From the NCBI RefSeq assembly GCF_002834295.1, contig NZ_PISP01000006.1, positions 124,001 to 188,000 on the forward strand: a DNA stretch of 64,000 nt. The letters are read 5' to 3'. This DNA comes from Rhodohalobacter barkolensis. Lineage in GTDB: Bacteria; Bacteroidota; Rhodothermia; Balneolales; Balneolaceae. The notes beneath the pieces are model-generated. The model saw nothing but the letters and a program-made list of their open reading frames with translations, made no database searches and was not told where the DNA came from. A program made the position numbers and the translations under genes. Shown here piece by piece: positions 7,587-17,472 of this stretch (within the stretch, counting starts at the first letter, position 1; each line of letters opens with the position of its first letter).

Positions 7587-10409
7587 CTAGTCGTTCAACA
7601 AAACCGCATCTCCGTACCCCAAGTCTCGCAGCCTGTCCAATTGTGTACGGGCGTCGCCTACAATCACGTAATACATACGGTCGGGGTTGGCGTATTTCCT
7701 TGCCAATTCACTAATCTCCTCACGGCTCATTTCGCGAACAACATCCTGCTGATCGTTGATATAATCGGCCGACCATCCGTTGGCGCTCATGGTTTGAAGA
7801 ATTCCCAGTTTTGCCCCAAGGGTTTCAAATGCCCGGGCATTGCTCTTCAGCAAGAAGCTCTGTGTGTTATCCAGATCCTGCTCAGTAAATGTATCCGGGT
7901 AGTCTGCCATGATATCTCGGATCAATTCAAGAGCTTCAAAAGTAATATTGCTTCTCACGCCACTGCCTACAGAAAACGGTCCAGGCAGATTACTGCCTGA
8001 AAATCCGGACCCAATGCCGTAGGTGTAACCTTTTCCTTCACGGAGCTCTTGCGTGAGGCGCGATGCAAATCCGCCGCCACCAAGAATGTAGTTCATCACC
8101 GTTGCCGGGTAGTAATTTTCATCCGTTTCAGGCATCGCCAGGTAACCAATTCTCAAAACCGACTGCGACGCATTCGGTACGTCATAGAAATAGACCTGTG
8201 ACTGCTCAGGCGGCTCAGGCGTGTCAAAATCAGGGATTTCAACCGGTTTGGCCTCCCATTGTGATTCCAGATCAGAAAGCGAAGTTGTAGCGGTGCCCTG
8301 ATCAATAGATCCGGCAATATGAAAGTTGGCAACAGACGGTGAAATATTTGTTTCATAATACGCTTTCAAATCATCCAGAGTGATCGACTCCACACTCTCT
8401 TCGGTACCCAGGCTGCTAAATGAGAGAATATGACCTTCTCCATAGAGAAGCTTATTGAACTCATTTGTAGCGATGCTGTTTGGATTCGACTGCTGCTGGG
8501 CAATACGACTCAATACACTCTGTTTTGCAAGGTCAAACTCACGCTCATCCCAGCGGGGCTCGAGCAGAATCTCCTCAACCAGGTCGAGGGTTTCATCATA
8601 ATTTCTGGCAAGTGCATTTCCGGAAATTGTAAATGACTGACGCCCCGAACTTACATTGATGCTCGCACCAAGCAGATCGATCGCCTCTTCCAGCTCAGCC
8701 GGAGTCTTGTTCGCAGTACCCCGGGTCATTACATCAGCCAGCAGATTCGATACACCCACTTTCTCGGGATCTTCAACCATCAGCCCTCCGTCAATCCGTA
8801 TATTGAACTGGACCAAAGGAAGTTCGCTGTTCTCAATTCCATACACGTTCATGCCGTTACTCAGCTCAGAAGTCCAAACCTGCGGTACGGTAATTTCGGG
8901 CTCCGGACCGTATGGCGGCTCCTCCGATCTGTCAAAAGAGGAAGGGGTGCGCTCATATTCCGTATCCTCCGGCAGAACAAAATTCTCACCTTCAGCTCCC
9001 TGAACAATCTCCTCGGTTTCAATGTCTGCCTCCACAGATTCATCCAACACCAAGTCTGTCTGTCCGCGGGGAACAAAGCTGGTGGCCACATAGTGTTTAT
9101 CTTTGATGTATTGCTGATACACGCGGTCAACGTCTTCAAGAGTTACATCCAGTGTTTTCTGAATATCTTGATTGATATACCCCGGATCGCCGGCAAAAAT
9201 ATTGTACTGAGCCAGCTGAAACGCCTTTCCTAAAACGCTTGAGAGTCCGCTGTAGAAGCGGGTCTCAATTCCTGCTTTAGCACGCTGTAAATCCTGTTCT
9301 GTAAATCCGTTTTCCTCGTAGCGGGCGAACGCCTCTTCAACTCCAGCCAGTGCATCATTTAAATTTACACCGGAATATCCCCGTACCTGAACGGTTATCT
9401 CCCCGGCCAGTTCAGAGTTGCTGCTATACATATTTGCACCGGAGGTGAGCTCTTTCTCCTCAACGAGTACTTCATAAAGCGGAGCGGTTCTTCCGTCAGA
9501 CAGAAGCTGAGTCAAAATTTGCAGTGCGTATGAATCATCGCTGTAGTTTTCAACACCCGGCCAGGTCAGACGAAGTTCCGGAAGTCTGGAATAATTATCC
9601 TCGTGATAAACTCTTTTAGTTTCATCCAGAACAGCCGGCTGTTTTTCAAGAGGCTCAATTTCTTCTCCGGCCGGAATTTCATCAAAATATTTCTGAACCC
9701 ACTCTCGGGCCTGTTCGGAATCAAAATCACCTGCAATCACAAGAGTAGCGTTGTTCGGCACATACCAGGTATTGTAGAAGTTCACCACATCATCCAGTGT
9801 AGCCGCCTGAAGGTCATTCAGTGAGCCGATCACCTGCCAGTTGTAAGGGTGTTCCTCGGGGTAGAGATTTTTTCCGATTACATATCCGGTATGGCCATAC
9901 GGTGCGTTATCCACTCCCTGACGCTTTTCATTTTTTACAACCTGTTTCTCTTTCTCCAATACCATTTCATTCACCGTGTTGATGAAGTAACCCATCTTAT
10001 CAGCTTCTGCCCAAATCATCTTCTCGAGGGCATCATTCGGAACGGTTTGAAAATAGTTGGTACGATCCCGGCTGGTGGATCCATTGGCACCCGACCCTCC
10101 AATTCTCGCACTCATCTGATCCAATCCGCCCCGTCCCAGGTTTTCTGATTCAAGAAACAGCAGATGCTCAAACAGGTGAGCAAAACCGGTTCGCCCGGGA
10201 AGCTCGCGTGCAGATCCAACATGGAACGTGAGAGCTACGGCAGTGACCGGATCGGAATCGTCCTTATGGAAAATGACTTCCAGTCCGTTGTCGAGCGTGA
10301 ATTTTTCATACTCTACAGAGAAATCGGTTTCAGATGATGAACTGCAAGCGCTTGCCAAGAATAGCATAGCACCCAGAATGGTGGCAAAAATCGGATAGGA
10401 TAACTTCAT
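7587..10409 (-). CDS. M16-family zinc metalloprotease lipoprotein (two M16 repeats)
   Basis: 940 aa. The N terminus has a hydrophobic segment ending LASAC, a probable lipobox with Cys22 as the lipidated residue, placing it at the envelope. The inverted zinc motif HLFEH (His78, Glu81, His82) and a downstream acidic helix near 155 mark an active first M16 half; the second half (from about 520) has the M16 fold sequence but lacks HxxEH, as is usual in pitrilysin-type proteins that carry active and inactive halves on one chain. It likely degrades peptides in the periplasm. Confidence 0.93.
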   Translation of the reverse strand: MKLSYPIFATILGAMLFLASACSSSSETDFSVEYEKFTLDNGLEVIFHKDDSDPVTAVALTFHVGSARELPGRTGFAHLFEHLLFLESENLGRGGLDQMSARIGGSGANGSTSRDRTNYFQTVPNDALEKMIWAEADKMGYFINTVNEMVLEKEKQVVKNEKRQGVDNAPYGHTGYVIGKNLYPEEHPYNWQVIGSLNDLQAATLDDVVNFYNTWYVPNNATLVIAGDFDSEQAREWVQKYFDEIPAGEEIEPLEKQPAVLDETKRVYHEDNYSRLPELRLTWPGVENYSDDSYALQILTQLLSDGRTAPLYEVLVEEKELTSGANMYSSNSELAGEITVQVRGYSGVNLNDALAGVEEAFARYEENGFTEQDLQRAKAGIETRFYSGLSSVLGKAFQLAQYNIFAGDPGYINQDIQKTLDVTLEDVDRVYQQYIKDKHYVATSFVPRGQTDLVLDESVEADIETEEIVQGAEGENFVLPEDTEYERTPSSFDRSEEPPYGPEPEITVPQVWTSELSNGMNVYGIENSELPLVQFNIRIDGGLMVEDPEKVGVSNLLADVMTRGTANKTPAELEEAIDLLGASINVSSGRQSFTISGNALARNYDETLDLVEEILLEPRWDEREFDLAKQSVLSRIAQQQSNPNSIATNEFNKLLYGEGHILSFSSLGTEESVESITLDDLKAYYETNISPSVANFHIAGSIDQGTATTSLSDLESQWEAKPVEIPDFDTPEPPEQSQVYFYDVPNASQSVLRIGYLAMPETDENYYPATVMNYILGGGGFASRLTQELREGKGYTYGIGSGFSGSNLPGPFSVGSGVRSNITFEALELIRDIMADYPDTFTEQDLDNTQSFLLKSNARAFETLGAKLGILQTMSANGWSADYINDQQDVVREMSREEISELARKYANPDRMYYVIVGDARTQLDRLRDLGYGDAVLLND

Positions 10410-10478
10410 GTGCTGTGTACATTTGGTTGAGTTGTCAGAGTTTGAATGTACACGATTTAGAGTGAAGAATTTGTAAAA

Positions 10479-10700
10479 TTAGTTTCTTCTGAACCTAAAT
10501 CCACTCTTCGGATCTTTCCCTTCTTTCTGTTGATAACTGTTTATAATAACCGTGAGTGCTGCTGCTCCGGTTAAAAGCACTGTAATCGTACTGGTATCCC
10601 AAACCAACCAAATCAGCAAAGTAATCGCAAACAGCCCGATGCTAAAGATGTATTGAAATCTCGTGACTTTTTTCTCCTCATCCTTTCTGAGTATTGGCAT
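10479..10700 (-). CDS. Small two-TM membrane protein, unknown
   Basis: 73 aa. A charged N terminus (LRKDEEKKV) is followed by two hydrophobic stretches at about 16-34 and 38-53 and a basic tail ending RFRRN. No family was recognised. It starts with ATG and lies between two leftward genes, 69 bases upstream of the M16 gene start, so they may be cotranscribed. Confidence 0.55.
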   Translation of the reverse strand: MPILRKDEEKKVTRFQYIFSIGLFAITLLIWLVWDTSTITVLLTGAAALTVIINSYQQKEGKDPKSGFRFRRN

Positions 10701-10820
10701 AACAAAAAATTATGAGTTCCAGTTATGATGAAAATAGAGTTTCATAATGAAGCAAAAAAGATGTCCACAGACCACCTATTTTCATTCAAACTAGATACGC
10801 AACCTTGACCACAAAAATAT

Positions 10821-11783
10821 TTATGACGATTCTTTTGACTTGGAAACCCCCGGGGTAATCAGGTCACGCATTCCCTTTGCACCTGTCGGTTCCGGAATCT
10901 GGTAGGACCACTCTCGTCCTAAAACTTTATCTATGATGGCTCGCTTCGAATCATCAGAGTCTTTTATTGTTGAAGCGATTTTATAACAGATCACAACCGA
11001 ATGGTTGTGCATTTCCCGATTGTATAAATTGTTCAGCTGAATGGACGTGCTGCGGTATACCCACAGGAATAGAGCTGAAACAAATTCAATGATAGCTGAT
11101 CCGCCAATAACCAGAATATTAAAGTTAGCAGGGTCAGGCCGTGTAATATTCAGTTGTTCTACCGGAGCAATATACATTGTGATACCGATCAACAATAGAA
11201 TAAAACCCAGCCACATGGCCAGCACACCATGGCGGAAGCTTCGTTTTGATTGATTCAATCCAATGGTATAATAGGCCTCCAGATCCGTTCGGCTGTTTTT
11301 CAACAGTTCCAGAAGATCGCCGGTGTCGGTTCCGCTAAATCGTTGAATGGCCACTTCTTCGCTTTCACGAGCTGTTTGGCGAGCCTTTACTACTTCGGGG
11401 TCTTCTGCTTCCAGGGTGATATCAAGCAGTACATTGCTGATTGAACCGGCAATCATAGCTGCCCATATTGGCATCACAAAAAGAAATAAAAATCCGAATG
11501 CAGCCGGCAGAAAATGCCACCAGGCTTCAAATGTCCAGACCCAAAGTTCCGGTATAAAAATAAACCAGCACACATAGGCGACCGGTAAAACGCACAAAAA
11601 AGCCAATGCAGTTATCATCCAGCCGGCCCAAATAAATTTTGGGTGATTTAGCAGTGATCGGCGCAACAGTTCAGAAAAACGATCTCCAAGTCCTTTCCTT
11701 TTCTGAACATTATTTTCCTGTTCTGAAAAATCTTTCTTTGTGTTCGGAGCTGAATCTAATTTGGTATTATTTGTTGTACCCAT
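10821..11783 (-). CDS. Membrane protein with TRADD-N-associated-like two-TM domain
   Basis: 320 aa from ATG 11783 (preceded by AGAGGG); a TTG six codons upstream is the alternative. A soluble N terminus (1-50) precedes two TM segments (about 54-78 and 92-118), an acidic linker with EAEDPEVVKARQTARESEE, then a helix (155-180, LNQSKRSFRHG) and two more TM segments (185-206, 222-244: GGSAIIEFVSALFLWVYR) followed by a helix with QLNNLYNREMHN. The last block resembles the two-TM domain described next to TRADD-N domains in bacterial conflict-system work (Kaur, Iyer, Aravind and colleagues). I recognise this by pattern only. No effector or nuclease gene adjoins it, so an immune role is inference. 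Confidence 0.6.
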   Translation of the reverse strand: MGTTNNTKLDSAPNTKKDFSEQENNVQKRKGLGDRFSELLRRSLLNHPKFIWAGWMITALAFLCVLPVAYVCWFIFIPELWVWTFEAWWHFLPAAFGFLFLFVMPIWAAMIAGSISNVLLDITLEAEDPEVVKARQTARESEEVAIQRFSGTDTGDLLELLKNSRTDLEAYYTIGLNQSKRSFRHGVLAMWLGFILLLIGITMYIAPVEQLNITRPDPANFNILVIGGSAIIEFVSALFLWVYRSTSIQLNNLYNREMHNHSVVICYKIASTIKDSDDSKRAIIDKVLGREWSYQIPEPTGAKGMRDLITPGVSKSKESS

Positions 11784-12048
11784 ATTCCCTCTTTTTTTCA
11801 ACCCGGCTCAAAATTGAACTGCGTTAAGCCATGGCCATTTATTTTTTAAATGAAGTACGAACATCTCTATCAAATGGTAATAATGTGAATTTAAAAGATT
11901 CAAACCATTAGAAATTTTATCAGTGCGGATTGAGTCTGCCGGCCATAGATCCACTTTACGATTATTACCTCCGTTACATTATCTTGGTAAAAGATTACCG
12001 GTTTCTAAAGTATTCAACACCTAACGCAGTTGTAAGAATTTTGATATT

Positions 12049-14019
12049 ATGGATCTACCTGAGAAAGAGATGCGCTACCTGAAACTGCTTGCCCAACAAT
12101 ACCCGACTATTCCGGCAGCCTCTACCGAAATTATCAATCTGAGTGCAATCATGGAGTTGCCAAAAGGTACAGAGCATTTTATCTCGGATATACACGGAGA
12201 GTATGAATCGTTCTTACACGTGCTTAGCAATGGGTCAGGCTCGATTAAGAGACGCATTGAGGAGATTTTCCAGGATACCCTGCTGAAACAAGAGAAACAG
12301 AATCTGGCAACACTGATCTACTATCCGCAGAAAAAACTCCCGCTCATTTTAAAAAATGTAGATTACAAGGACGAATGGTATCGAATTACTCTTTTCAGGC
12401 TGATTAAAATTTGCCGAATCTCTTCATCAAAATATACTCGCAGTAAAGTGCGGAAAGCCCTGCCAAAGGATTTTGCCTATATCATCGAAGAGCTTTTGCA
12501 TGAACAGGAAAGTGCCGTTAACCGCCAGGAATACTACAACAGTATTATTAAATCCATTATCGATACCGGTCGTGCAGAGGCATTTATTATTGCCTTGGCT
12601 GAACTGGTTCAGCGGCTGGCCATTGCCCGCCTGCATGTGATCGGGGATGTGTATGATCGCGGGCCGGGCGCACATATCATTATGGATACTCTGCTCGACT
12701 ATCACTCGGTCGATTTCCAGTGGGGAAACCATGATATCGTCTGGATGGGCGCCGCTTCAGGCAGTAAAGCCTGTATTGCCAATGTGATTCGTGTCTCTCT
12801 TCGCTACTCGAATATGGAGACACTCGAAAACGGCTATGCCATTAGTATGTTGCCGCTGGTATCGCTTGCGATGGATGTTTACGGAGACGATTCCTGCGAG
12901 CAATTCAGACCCAAGGGTACAACAGACGAATTTACCGAAAATGAACAGCTCTTAATGGCGCGAATGCACAAGGCTATTACCGTAATTCAGCTGAAGCTGG
13001 AGGGGCAGATTATCAAAAGACGTCCACAATACGGAATGAAAGACCGCTTTCTCTTGGATAAGATTGATTTTGAGGCGGGTACAATTCAAATCGGAAACAA
13101 ATCTTATCCCTTGCTGGACAATCATTTTCCAACTATTGATCCGGCTGATCCCTACACTCTCTCGGAGCAGGAAGAGTTGGTGATGGAAAAAATCTGTCTC
13201 TCATTTGCCAATAGCGAGCGGCTTCAGGAGCATGTCCGGTTTCTCTTTTCAAAGGGAAGTATGTACTTAAAATACAACGGTAACTTGCTCTACCACGGCT
13301 GCATTCCTATGACTAAAAGTGGAAAGCTTCGCCACTTTACCTTTGATGGCACAGACCATAGTCCCAAAAAATTCATGGACCGACTCGAGCGCCTTGCTCG
13401 TCAGGGGTATTTTACGAGCAATAATCCCGAAAAAAAACAGTATGGGCAAGATACCATGTGGTATTTGTGGAGTGGAGACCAGTCTCCGCTTTTTGGCAAA
13501 TCGAAGATGGCCACCTTTGAACGCTATTTCATCAGTGACTCCGAAACTCATACCGAAGAGATGAATCCCTACTATGATTTCCGGACGGATGAAGAGGTTG
13601 CCAAAAAGATTATAACCGAATTCGGGCTTGATCCCACAAACGGCCACATCATCAATGGACATGTTCCGGTTAAAGTGAAAAAGGGCGAAAGTCCCGTTAA
13701 AGCAGGCGGTAAATTATTGGTTATTGACGGTGGTTTTGCCAAAGCGTACCAATCAAAAACCGGAATTGCCGGTTATACGCTTATTTTTAACTCCTACGGG
13801 CTTCTTCTTGCCGCTCACGAATCCTTTGATTCTACACAGATTGCGATTGAAAAAGCACAGGATATTCATTCGAAAACAGAGATTCTTGAGCAAAACAGAA
13901 AAAGAATCCGGGTTCGGGATACGGATAAGGGTCAGGAAATCGGAGAAAAGATAAAAAATCTGAAAAACCTGCTGAAGGCTTACCGCTCCGGTGCAATCAA
14001 AGAGTCGTATAAACTTTAG
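12049..14019 (+). CDS. fbp: Fructose-1,6-bisphosphatase, class III
   Basis: 656 aa, the normal length for the Bacillus-type class III enzyme. The calcineurin-like metal motifs are ISDIHGEY (Asp47, His49), GDVYDRGPG (199-207) and WGNHD (225-229), with a late GHVP (about 543) and IDGGFA. The enzyme hydrolyses fructose-1,6-bisphosphate in gluconeogenesis, consistent with the peptide-catabolic gene set nearby and with ppdK at the window's right end. Start ATG at 12049 gives the expected N terminus; no strong ribosome binding site. Confidence 0.95.
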   Translation: MDLPEKEMRYLKLLAQQYPTIPAASTEIINLSAIMELPKGTEHFISDIHGEYESFLHVLSNGSGSIKRRIEEIFQDTLLKQEKQNLATLIYYPQKKLPLILKNVDYKDEWYRITLFRLIKICRISSSKYTRSKVRKALPKDFAYIIEELLHEQESAVNRQEYYNSIIKSIIDTGRAEAFIIALAELVQRLAIARLHVIGDVYDRGPGAHIIMDTLLDYHSVDFQWGNHDIVWMGAASGSKACIANVIRVSLRYSNMETLENGYAISMLPLVSLAMDVYGDDSCEQFRPKGTTDEFTENEQLLMARMHKAITVIQLKLEGQIIKRRPQYGMKDRFLLDKIDFEAGTIQIGNKSYPLLDNHFPTIDPADPYTLSEQEELVMEKICLSFANSERLQEHVRFLFSKGSMYLKYNGNLLYHGCIPMTKSGKLRHFTFDGTDHSPKKFMDRLERLARQGYFTSNNPEKKQYGQDTMWYLWSGDQSPLFGKSKMATFERYFISDSETHTEEMNPYYDFRTDEEVAKKIITEFGLDPTNGHIINGHVPVKVKKGESPVKAGGKLLVIDGGFAKAYQSKTGIAGYTLIFNSYGLLLAAHESFDSTQIAIEKAQDIHSKTEILEQNRKRIRVRDTDKGQEIGEKIKNLKNLLKAYRSGAIKESYKL

Positions 14020-14745
14020 ATCGTGAATTTGGCATATATATTCTGAGTTTCTCACTTTTCGGTCAATTTCTGAAATTTATTTTTCTCATGATTAAGGTTG
14101 CTTCGCTAATCCGTTTAGTCTGATAGATATTCTAAACCTGCTCTGAGTTGTACCGCCTCATTTCTTCCTATTTTTCTACCAGCGCCCTCTATTCGGCGAT
14201 GATTATTGTACTACCTTAATACCCCGGGTTTCGCTACGCTTCACCCGGGGCTATAATCGGCCGCTCTTTCAGAGCTCAAAACCGATTATAAAAAATTATC
14301 TATCATTTAGCGCTGTACATGAACACCTCCCCTCTAGAGAGGGGAATGAGGGGTGTGTTTAACAAGGTTTCTTCAAGATTACAATCTCTACTTCCCTGAG
14401 AATTCTGGATGTTTTATCCTTCCCTACCTGGGTAACATTGATGTTTTGGAAATCAGAGTGCTGAATCAATAAGATCGAGTTCTGCAAGAGCGAGCAGATA
14501 GTAGCCCCAAGCGTTAGCTTGGGGTGCATGATTGGGATATTATCACGCCGAACAGAGTGCAACATTTAGATCTTTGATCTTCGTAGAGGCGTTACCACTG
14601 CAAATATTATTCTTCACCTTATTTTTTGATATCCGGTTTCAATCTATAGCATGGATTGGCTGATTTGAAGGCATGGAAGAAGTACTGTTTTCTCTTTATC
14701 ATGCTTATTCTATCATCATCAGTTAGCACCGGCAAAATTCAAGGT
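14020..14745. repeat. Composite repeat region, copy A (no gene)
   Basis: 726 bases without a supported gene. From about 14129 it aligns by eye with 15889-16430, and its tail (about 14560-14705) also aligns with 15735-15886. It carries a CCCCGGGT/ACCCGGGG hairpin near 14222-14252, a CCTCCCCTCTAGAGAGGGG block near 14327, and a CCCCAAGC/GCTTGGGG hairpin near 14504-14523. A short reverse frame at 14359-14565 runs through these hairpins and is not believable as protein. Confidence 0.75.
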
Positions 14746-15162
14746 TCAGGCTTTTCCCAGTTCAGGAGTATTTTTATGCACTGTCTCCTTATCCGCTTCC
14801 AAAAGTTTAAGCAACATCGTCATTGAGCCCCTGATACCGTAGTACTCTTTAGTTGGGAAAATAACGCCCGCAAATGAAATCAAGATATACCCATAACCTA
14901 GATACACGTCAAAAGGTCCAAATGATGATGTATTAACCAAATACAAATTAATTAAATGCATGGATCCGAGCAGAAAAAACATAAGCACCATGGCCATAGA
15001 ACCCCAGTAGGCTTTTTTTGCTCTTTGAAGGAGTTCTGTAGCAAATTCCTCGAACCTCTCTTCATTCAACAGTTTCTTGTCTCTGTATAGCAGCTCCATC
15101 AGCTTTCCCTGATTTTCAATTTCCTGCTCAAAGTACTCTTTGATTTTTTCTTTGGGTACCAT
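14746..15162 (-). CDS. Duplicated cassette 1, second gene: two-TM protein, unknown
   Basis: 138 aa. An N-terminal charged helical part contains RDKKLLNEERFEEFATELL; TM segments lie at about 52-72 and 84-104, then KEYYGIRGSMTMLLKLLEADKE. The 130-aa product at 16434 shares the KKLLNE-FEEFA, KEYY-RGSMT-LL-LLEAD frame over its whole length, so the two are paralogues. It follows its partner gene (15175) with a 12-base gap, the same arrangement as in the second cassette. No known family recognised. Confidence 0.7.
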   Translation of the reverse strand: MVPKEKIKEYFEQEIENQGKLMELLYRDKKLLNEERFEEFATELLQRAKKAYWGSMAMVLMFFLLGSMHLINLYLVNTSSFGPFDVYLGYGYILISFAGVIFPTKEYYGIRGSMTMLLKLLEADKETVHKNTPELGKA

Positions 15163-15174
15163 TGCCGTATCCTT

Positions 15175-15639
15175 TCAATTATTTTTGTCCAATTTATTCA
15201 CAAATTCAATTTCTTTTCTATTGCACGTTTCAGACAGAGTTGTACTTAACCGGTCTAAATTTTTGAACCGTAATGTGAATGGAATTTTCATTGAACCTGT
15301 GATCCCTGTTTTTGCATACTGAAGATTAATCTTTTTTTTCTCCAATTCTACTTTTTCAAGGTACGCCCACGTAAATGAACTTTCTAAAGGATTTTCAGAG
15401 CTGATTTTTTCATCATCAATAATTATTGCCGATAAAGGTTTTTTATTTCCAAATATTACGCTTGATCCTGCAACCACTGCGTAAACACCTAAAAAGATGG
15501 CAGCAAATAATTCGATATCAAGACCCAAGCCTTGATAATTGTAAACCACTTCAGACAATACAAACAAACCGAGCAATATCATGATGAGGTAATAAATTTT
15601 CGCGTATTTATCATCACCGGTAAATCTTAGGCTATTCAT
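15175..15639 (-). CDS. Duplicated cassette 1, first gene: two-TM protein with possible PH-like tail, unknown
   Basis: 154 aa. Two TM segments (about 15-35 and 40-63) are followed by a soluble part with SSFTWAYLEKVELEKKKIN, LQYAKTGI and KIPFTLRF. The strand-rich pattern before a final helix recalls small bacterial PH-like (bPH/DUF304-type) domains, but this is a weak impression. The 156-aa product at 16840 is its paralogue (SSFTW, VEL-K-KI, QYAKTG, IPW). It is transcribed first of the pair. Confidence 0.7.
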   Translation of the reverse strand: MNSLRFTGDDKYAKIYYLIMILLGLFVLSEVVYNYQGLGLDIELFAAIFLGVYAVVAGSSVIFGNKKPLSAIIIDDEKISSENPLESSFTWAYLEKVELEKKKINLQYAKTGITGSMKIPFTLRFKNLDRLSTTLSETCNRKEIEFVNKLDKNN

Positions 15640-16433
15640 AACCTCTTCTTTTTATTTATTTTGTGAAAAATGATATTAAAAATTTACACTTTCAATTAGA
15701 AAATCAGGTGTAAGAATGGGATAATACAAAGCCGAATAGAGCGTAAATTTATATCACGAATCTAAGTTGAGGCGTTGCTGGTGCAAATACTATTCTTTGC
15801 GCTATTTTTTGATGCCCGGTTTCAAACTGTACCGTGGATTGGCTGATTGAAGGCTTGAGGAAAGATATATTTCTATTTACCCGCATTAATATTCTAAACC
15901 TGCTCTGAGTTGAACCGCCTCATTTTTTTCCTATTTTTCTACCAGCGCCCTCTGTTCGGCGGTGAATTTTACTCGAACTGTTACCCCGGGTTATGCTGCG
16001 CTTCACCCGGGGCTATGATCGAACGCTCTTTCAGAGCTCAAAACCAATTATAAAGAATCATCGATCATTTAGCGCTGTACATAAACACCTCCCCTCTAGA
16101 GAGGGGATTGAGGGGTGTGTTTAGCAAGATATCTTCAAAATCACAATATATGTTCCACTGAGAATCATGGATGTTCTTTAACCTTACAGCAAACTAAGTC
16201 CGGTGACTATCACAGCCAAACTAATTCCAACGGCACTCATGTTTCGGTAGCTAAGTAAATGAATCAATATTTTGAGCTCTGCAGAAACGAGAAGATAGTA
16301 GCCCAAGCGTCAGCTTGAGGTGTAAGATTGGGAAATTATTACGCCGAACAGAGTACAACATTTAGATTTCTGATCTTCATAGAGGCGTAACCACTGCAAA
16401 CATTATTCTTCACCTTATTTTTGACAAACGGTT
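15640..16433. repeat. Composite repeat region, copies C (partial) and B (no gene)
   Basis: 15640-15705 resembles 17311-17376, the stretch upstream of the second cassette, so the promoter area is duplicated too. 15735-15886 repeats the tail of copy A (GGATTGGCTGATT...). 15889-16430 repeats copy A from TATTCTAAACCTGCTCTGAG onward, including CCCCGGGT/ACCCGGGG, CCTCCCCTCTAGAGAGGGG and a decayed CCCAAGC/GCTTGAGG hairpin; it also carries an extra block near 16180-16260 absent from A. No coding frame is supported. Confidence 0.75.
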
Positions 16434-16826
16434 TCAAACGGTTTCAAGTTCGGAAGTGATTTGAGGCTCGTGCTCTTCATCCGCTTCCAGCAGATACAGT
16501 AACAGCGTCATAGACCCTCTAACTTGATAATATTCTTTTGTTGAAATAACCAGAAATGAGACACCAAGAAAAATATATGATAATCCAATCCACAAAGGAG
16601 ATCCGGGAACGAGCAGATTTGATTGATAAAGGACACCGATGGATACAAAACATAAAGCAACAGCAAACATAACACTGAACGATTTTTTACTACGCTTTAA
16701 AATAGCCCGGGCAAACTCCTCAAATTTGCCCTCATTAAGCAGCTTCTTATCCTTAAAAAGGAATTTTAATTTGAATCCATCTAATTCAGACTCAATAAAG
16801 CGGACTAATTTTGTTTTGTCCATCAT
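16434..16826 (-). CDS. Duplicated cassette 2, second gene: two-TM protein, unknown
   Basis: 130 aa, paralogue of the 138-aa product at 14746: shared KDKKLLNEGKFEEFA near the N terminus, two TM segments (about 48-68 and 78-98), and TKEYYQVRGSMTLLLYLLEADEE near the end. Starts with two consecutive ATG codons; the first is used here. It sits 13 bases after its partner. The stop codon lies right at the edge of the repeat region, inside a GGTTTCAAACGG duplication. Function unknown. Confidence 0.7.
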   Translation of the reverse strand: MMDKTKLVRFIESELDGFKLKFLFKDKKLLNEGKFEEFARAILKRSKKSFSVMFAVALCFVSIGVLYQSNLLVPGSPLWIGLSYIFLGVSFLVISTKEYYQVRGSMTLLLYLLEADEEHEPQITSELETV

Positions 16827-16839
16827 AGCTTTCAGATTT

Positions 16840-17310
16840 TTATGTTTTCAGTTTAGATTCAAATTCCACGTTTTCCTTACTGCAACGATCAGAGATTGCT
16901 TTTTCGAGGTTTTTCATTTTATCTGAATGAATACGAATCATCCATGGAATCCCTAAACTATTCTTTAGTCCGGTCTTTGCATATTGAACTTCTATTTTGT
17001 TTTTATGAAGCTCTACATGTTTAAAGTTTTTCCAGGTGAATGAACTGTCCCAAACTGAAGTATTGGATTTAATCCCGGTATCATCGACAACAATCTCAGT
17101 GATTTTTGGTTTGTAAAACCCCAATAGATGGCCTGCACCGGTAAAAAGCGCCAATGCCCCCAGAAAAAAGCTGAGATACCAATCACTTTCCAATTGCCCT
17201 ACAGCATAAAAGTATGCATGACCTCCAATTAAAACTGTACCTAAAAAAGCCATAAAAATTGAATACCACCACAAAAGGCTTACATTTTGCTTCACCCTAA
17301 TTTCTGCCAT
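16840..17310 (-). CDS. Duplicated cassette 2, first gene: two-TM protein with possible PH-like tail, unknown
   Basis: 156 aa, paralogue of the 154-aa product at 15175. Two TM segments (about 12-33 and 42-64) precede a soluble domain with VDDTGIKS, SSFTWKNFKHVELHKNKIE, VQYAKTGL and IPWMIRI. The membrane part is more diverged between the copies than the soluble part, suggesting constraint on the cytoplasmic domain. It probably forms a complex with the next gene's product; this is inferred only from conserved pairing. Confidence 0.7.
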   Translation of the reverse strand: MAEIRVKQNVSLLWWYSIFMAFLGTVLIGGHAYFYAVGQLESDWYLSFFLGALALFTGAGHLLGFYKPKITEIVVDDTGIKSNTSVWDSSFTWKNFKHVELHKNKIEVQYAKTGLKNSLGIPWMIRIHSDKMKNLEKAISDRCSKENVEFESKLKT

Positions 17311-17472
17311 AACACTCTATTTTTATTTCTTTTGGTAAATGATGTGATAAAATTTTCACTCTTTCCATTAGAATTGTGACACACACCTGAATCAAATAAT
17401 CCCGCCACGTGTTTCTCTGATGAACTTTGTATCTTTTTGATTCTGACGAAATTTTGAGACCAAATTTATTCT

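Noticed and set aside
7437-8000. 187-codon forward frame over a repeat and the M16 3' end
   Set aside because: Mostly antisense to the M16 protease and begins inside a palindromic repeat.
14359-14565. 68-codon reverse frame in repeat copy A
   Set aside because: Runs through hairpin repeats and is not kept in the duplicated copy B.
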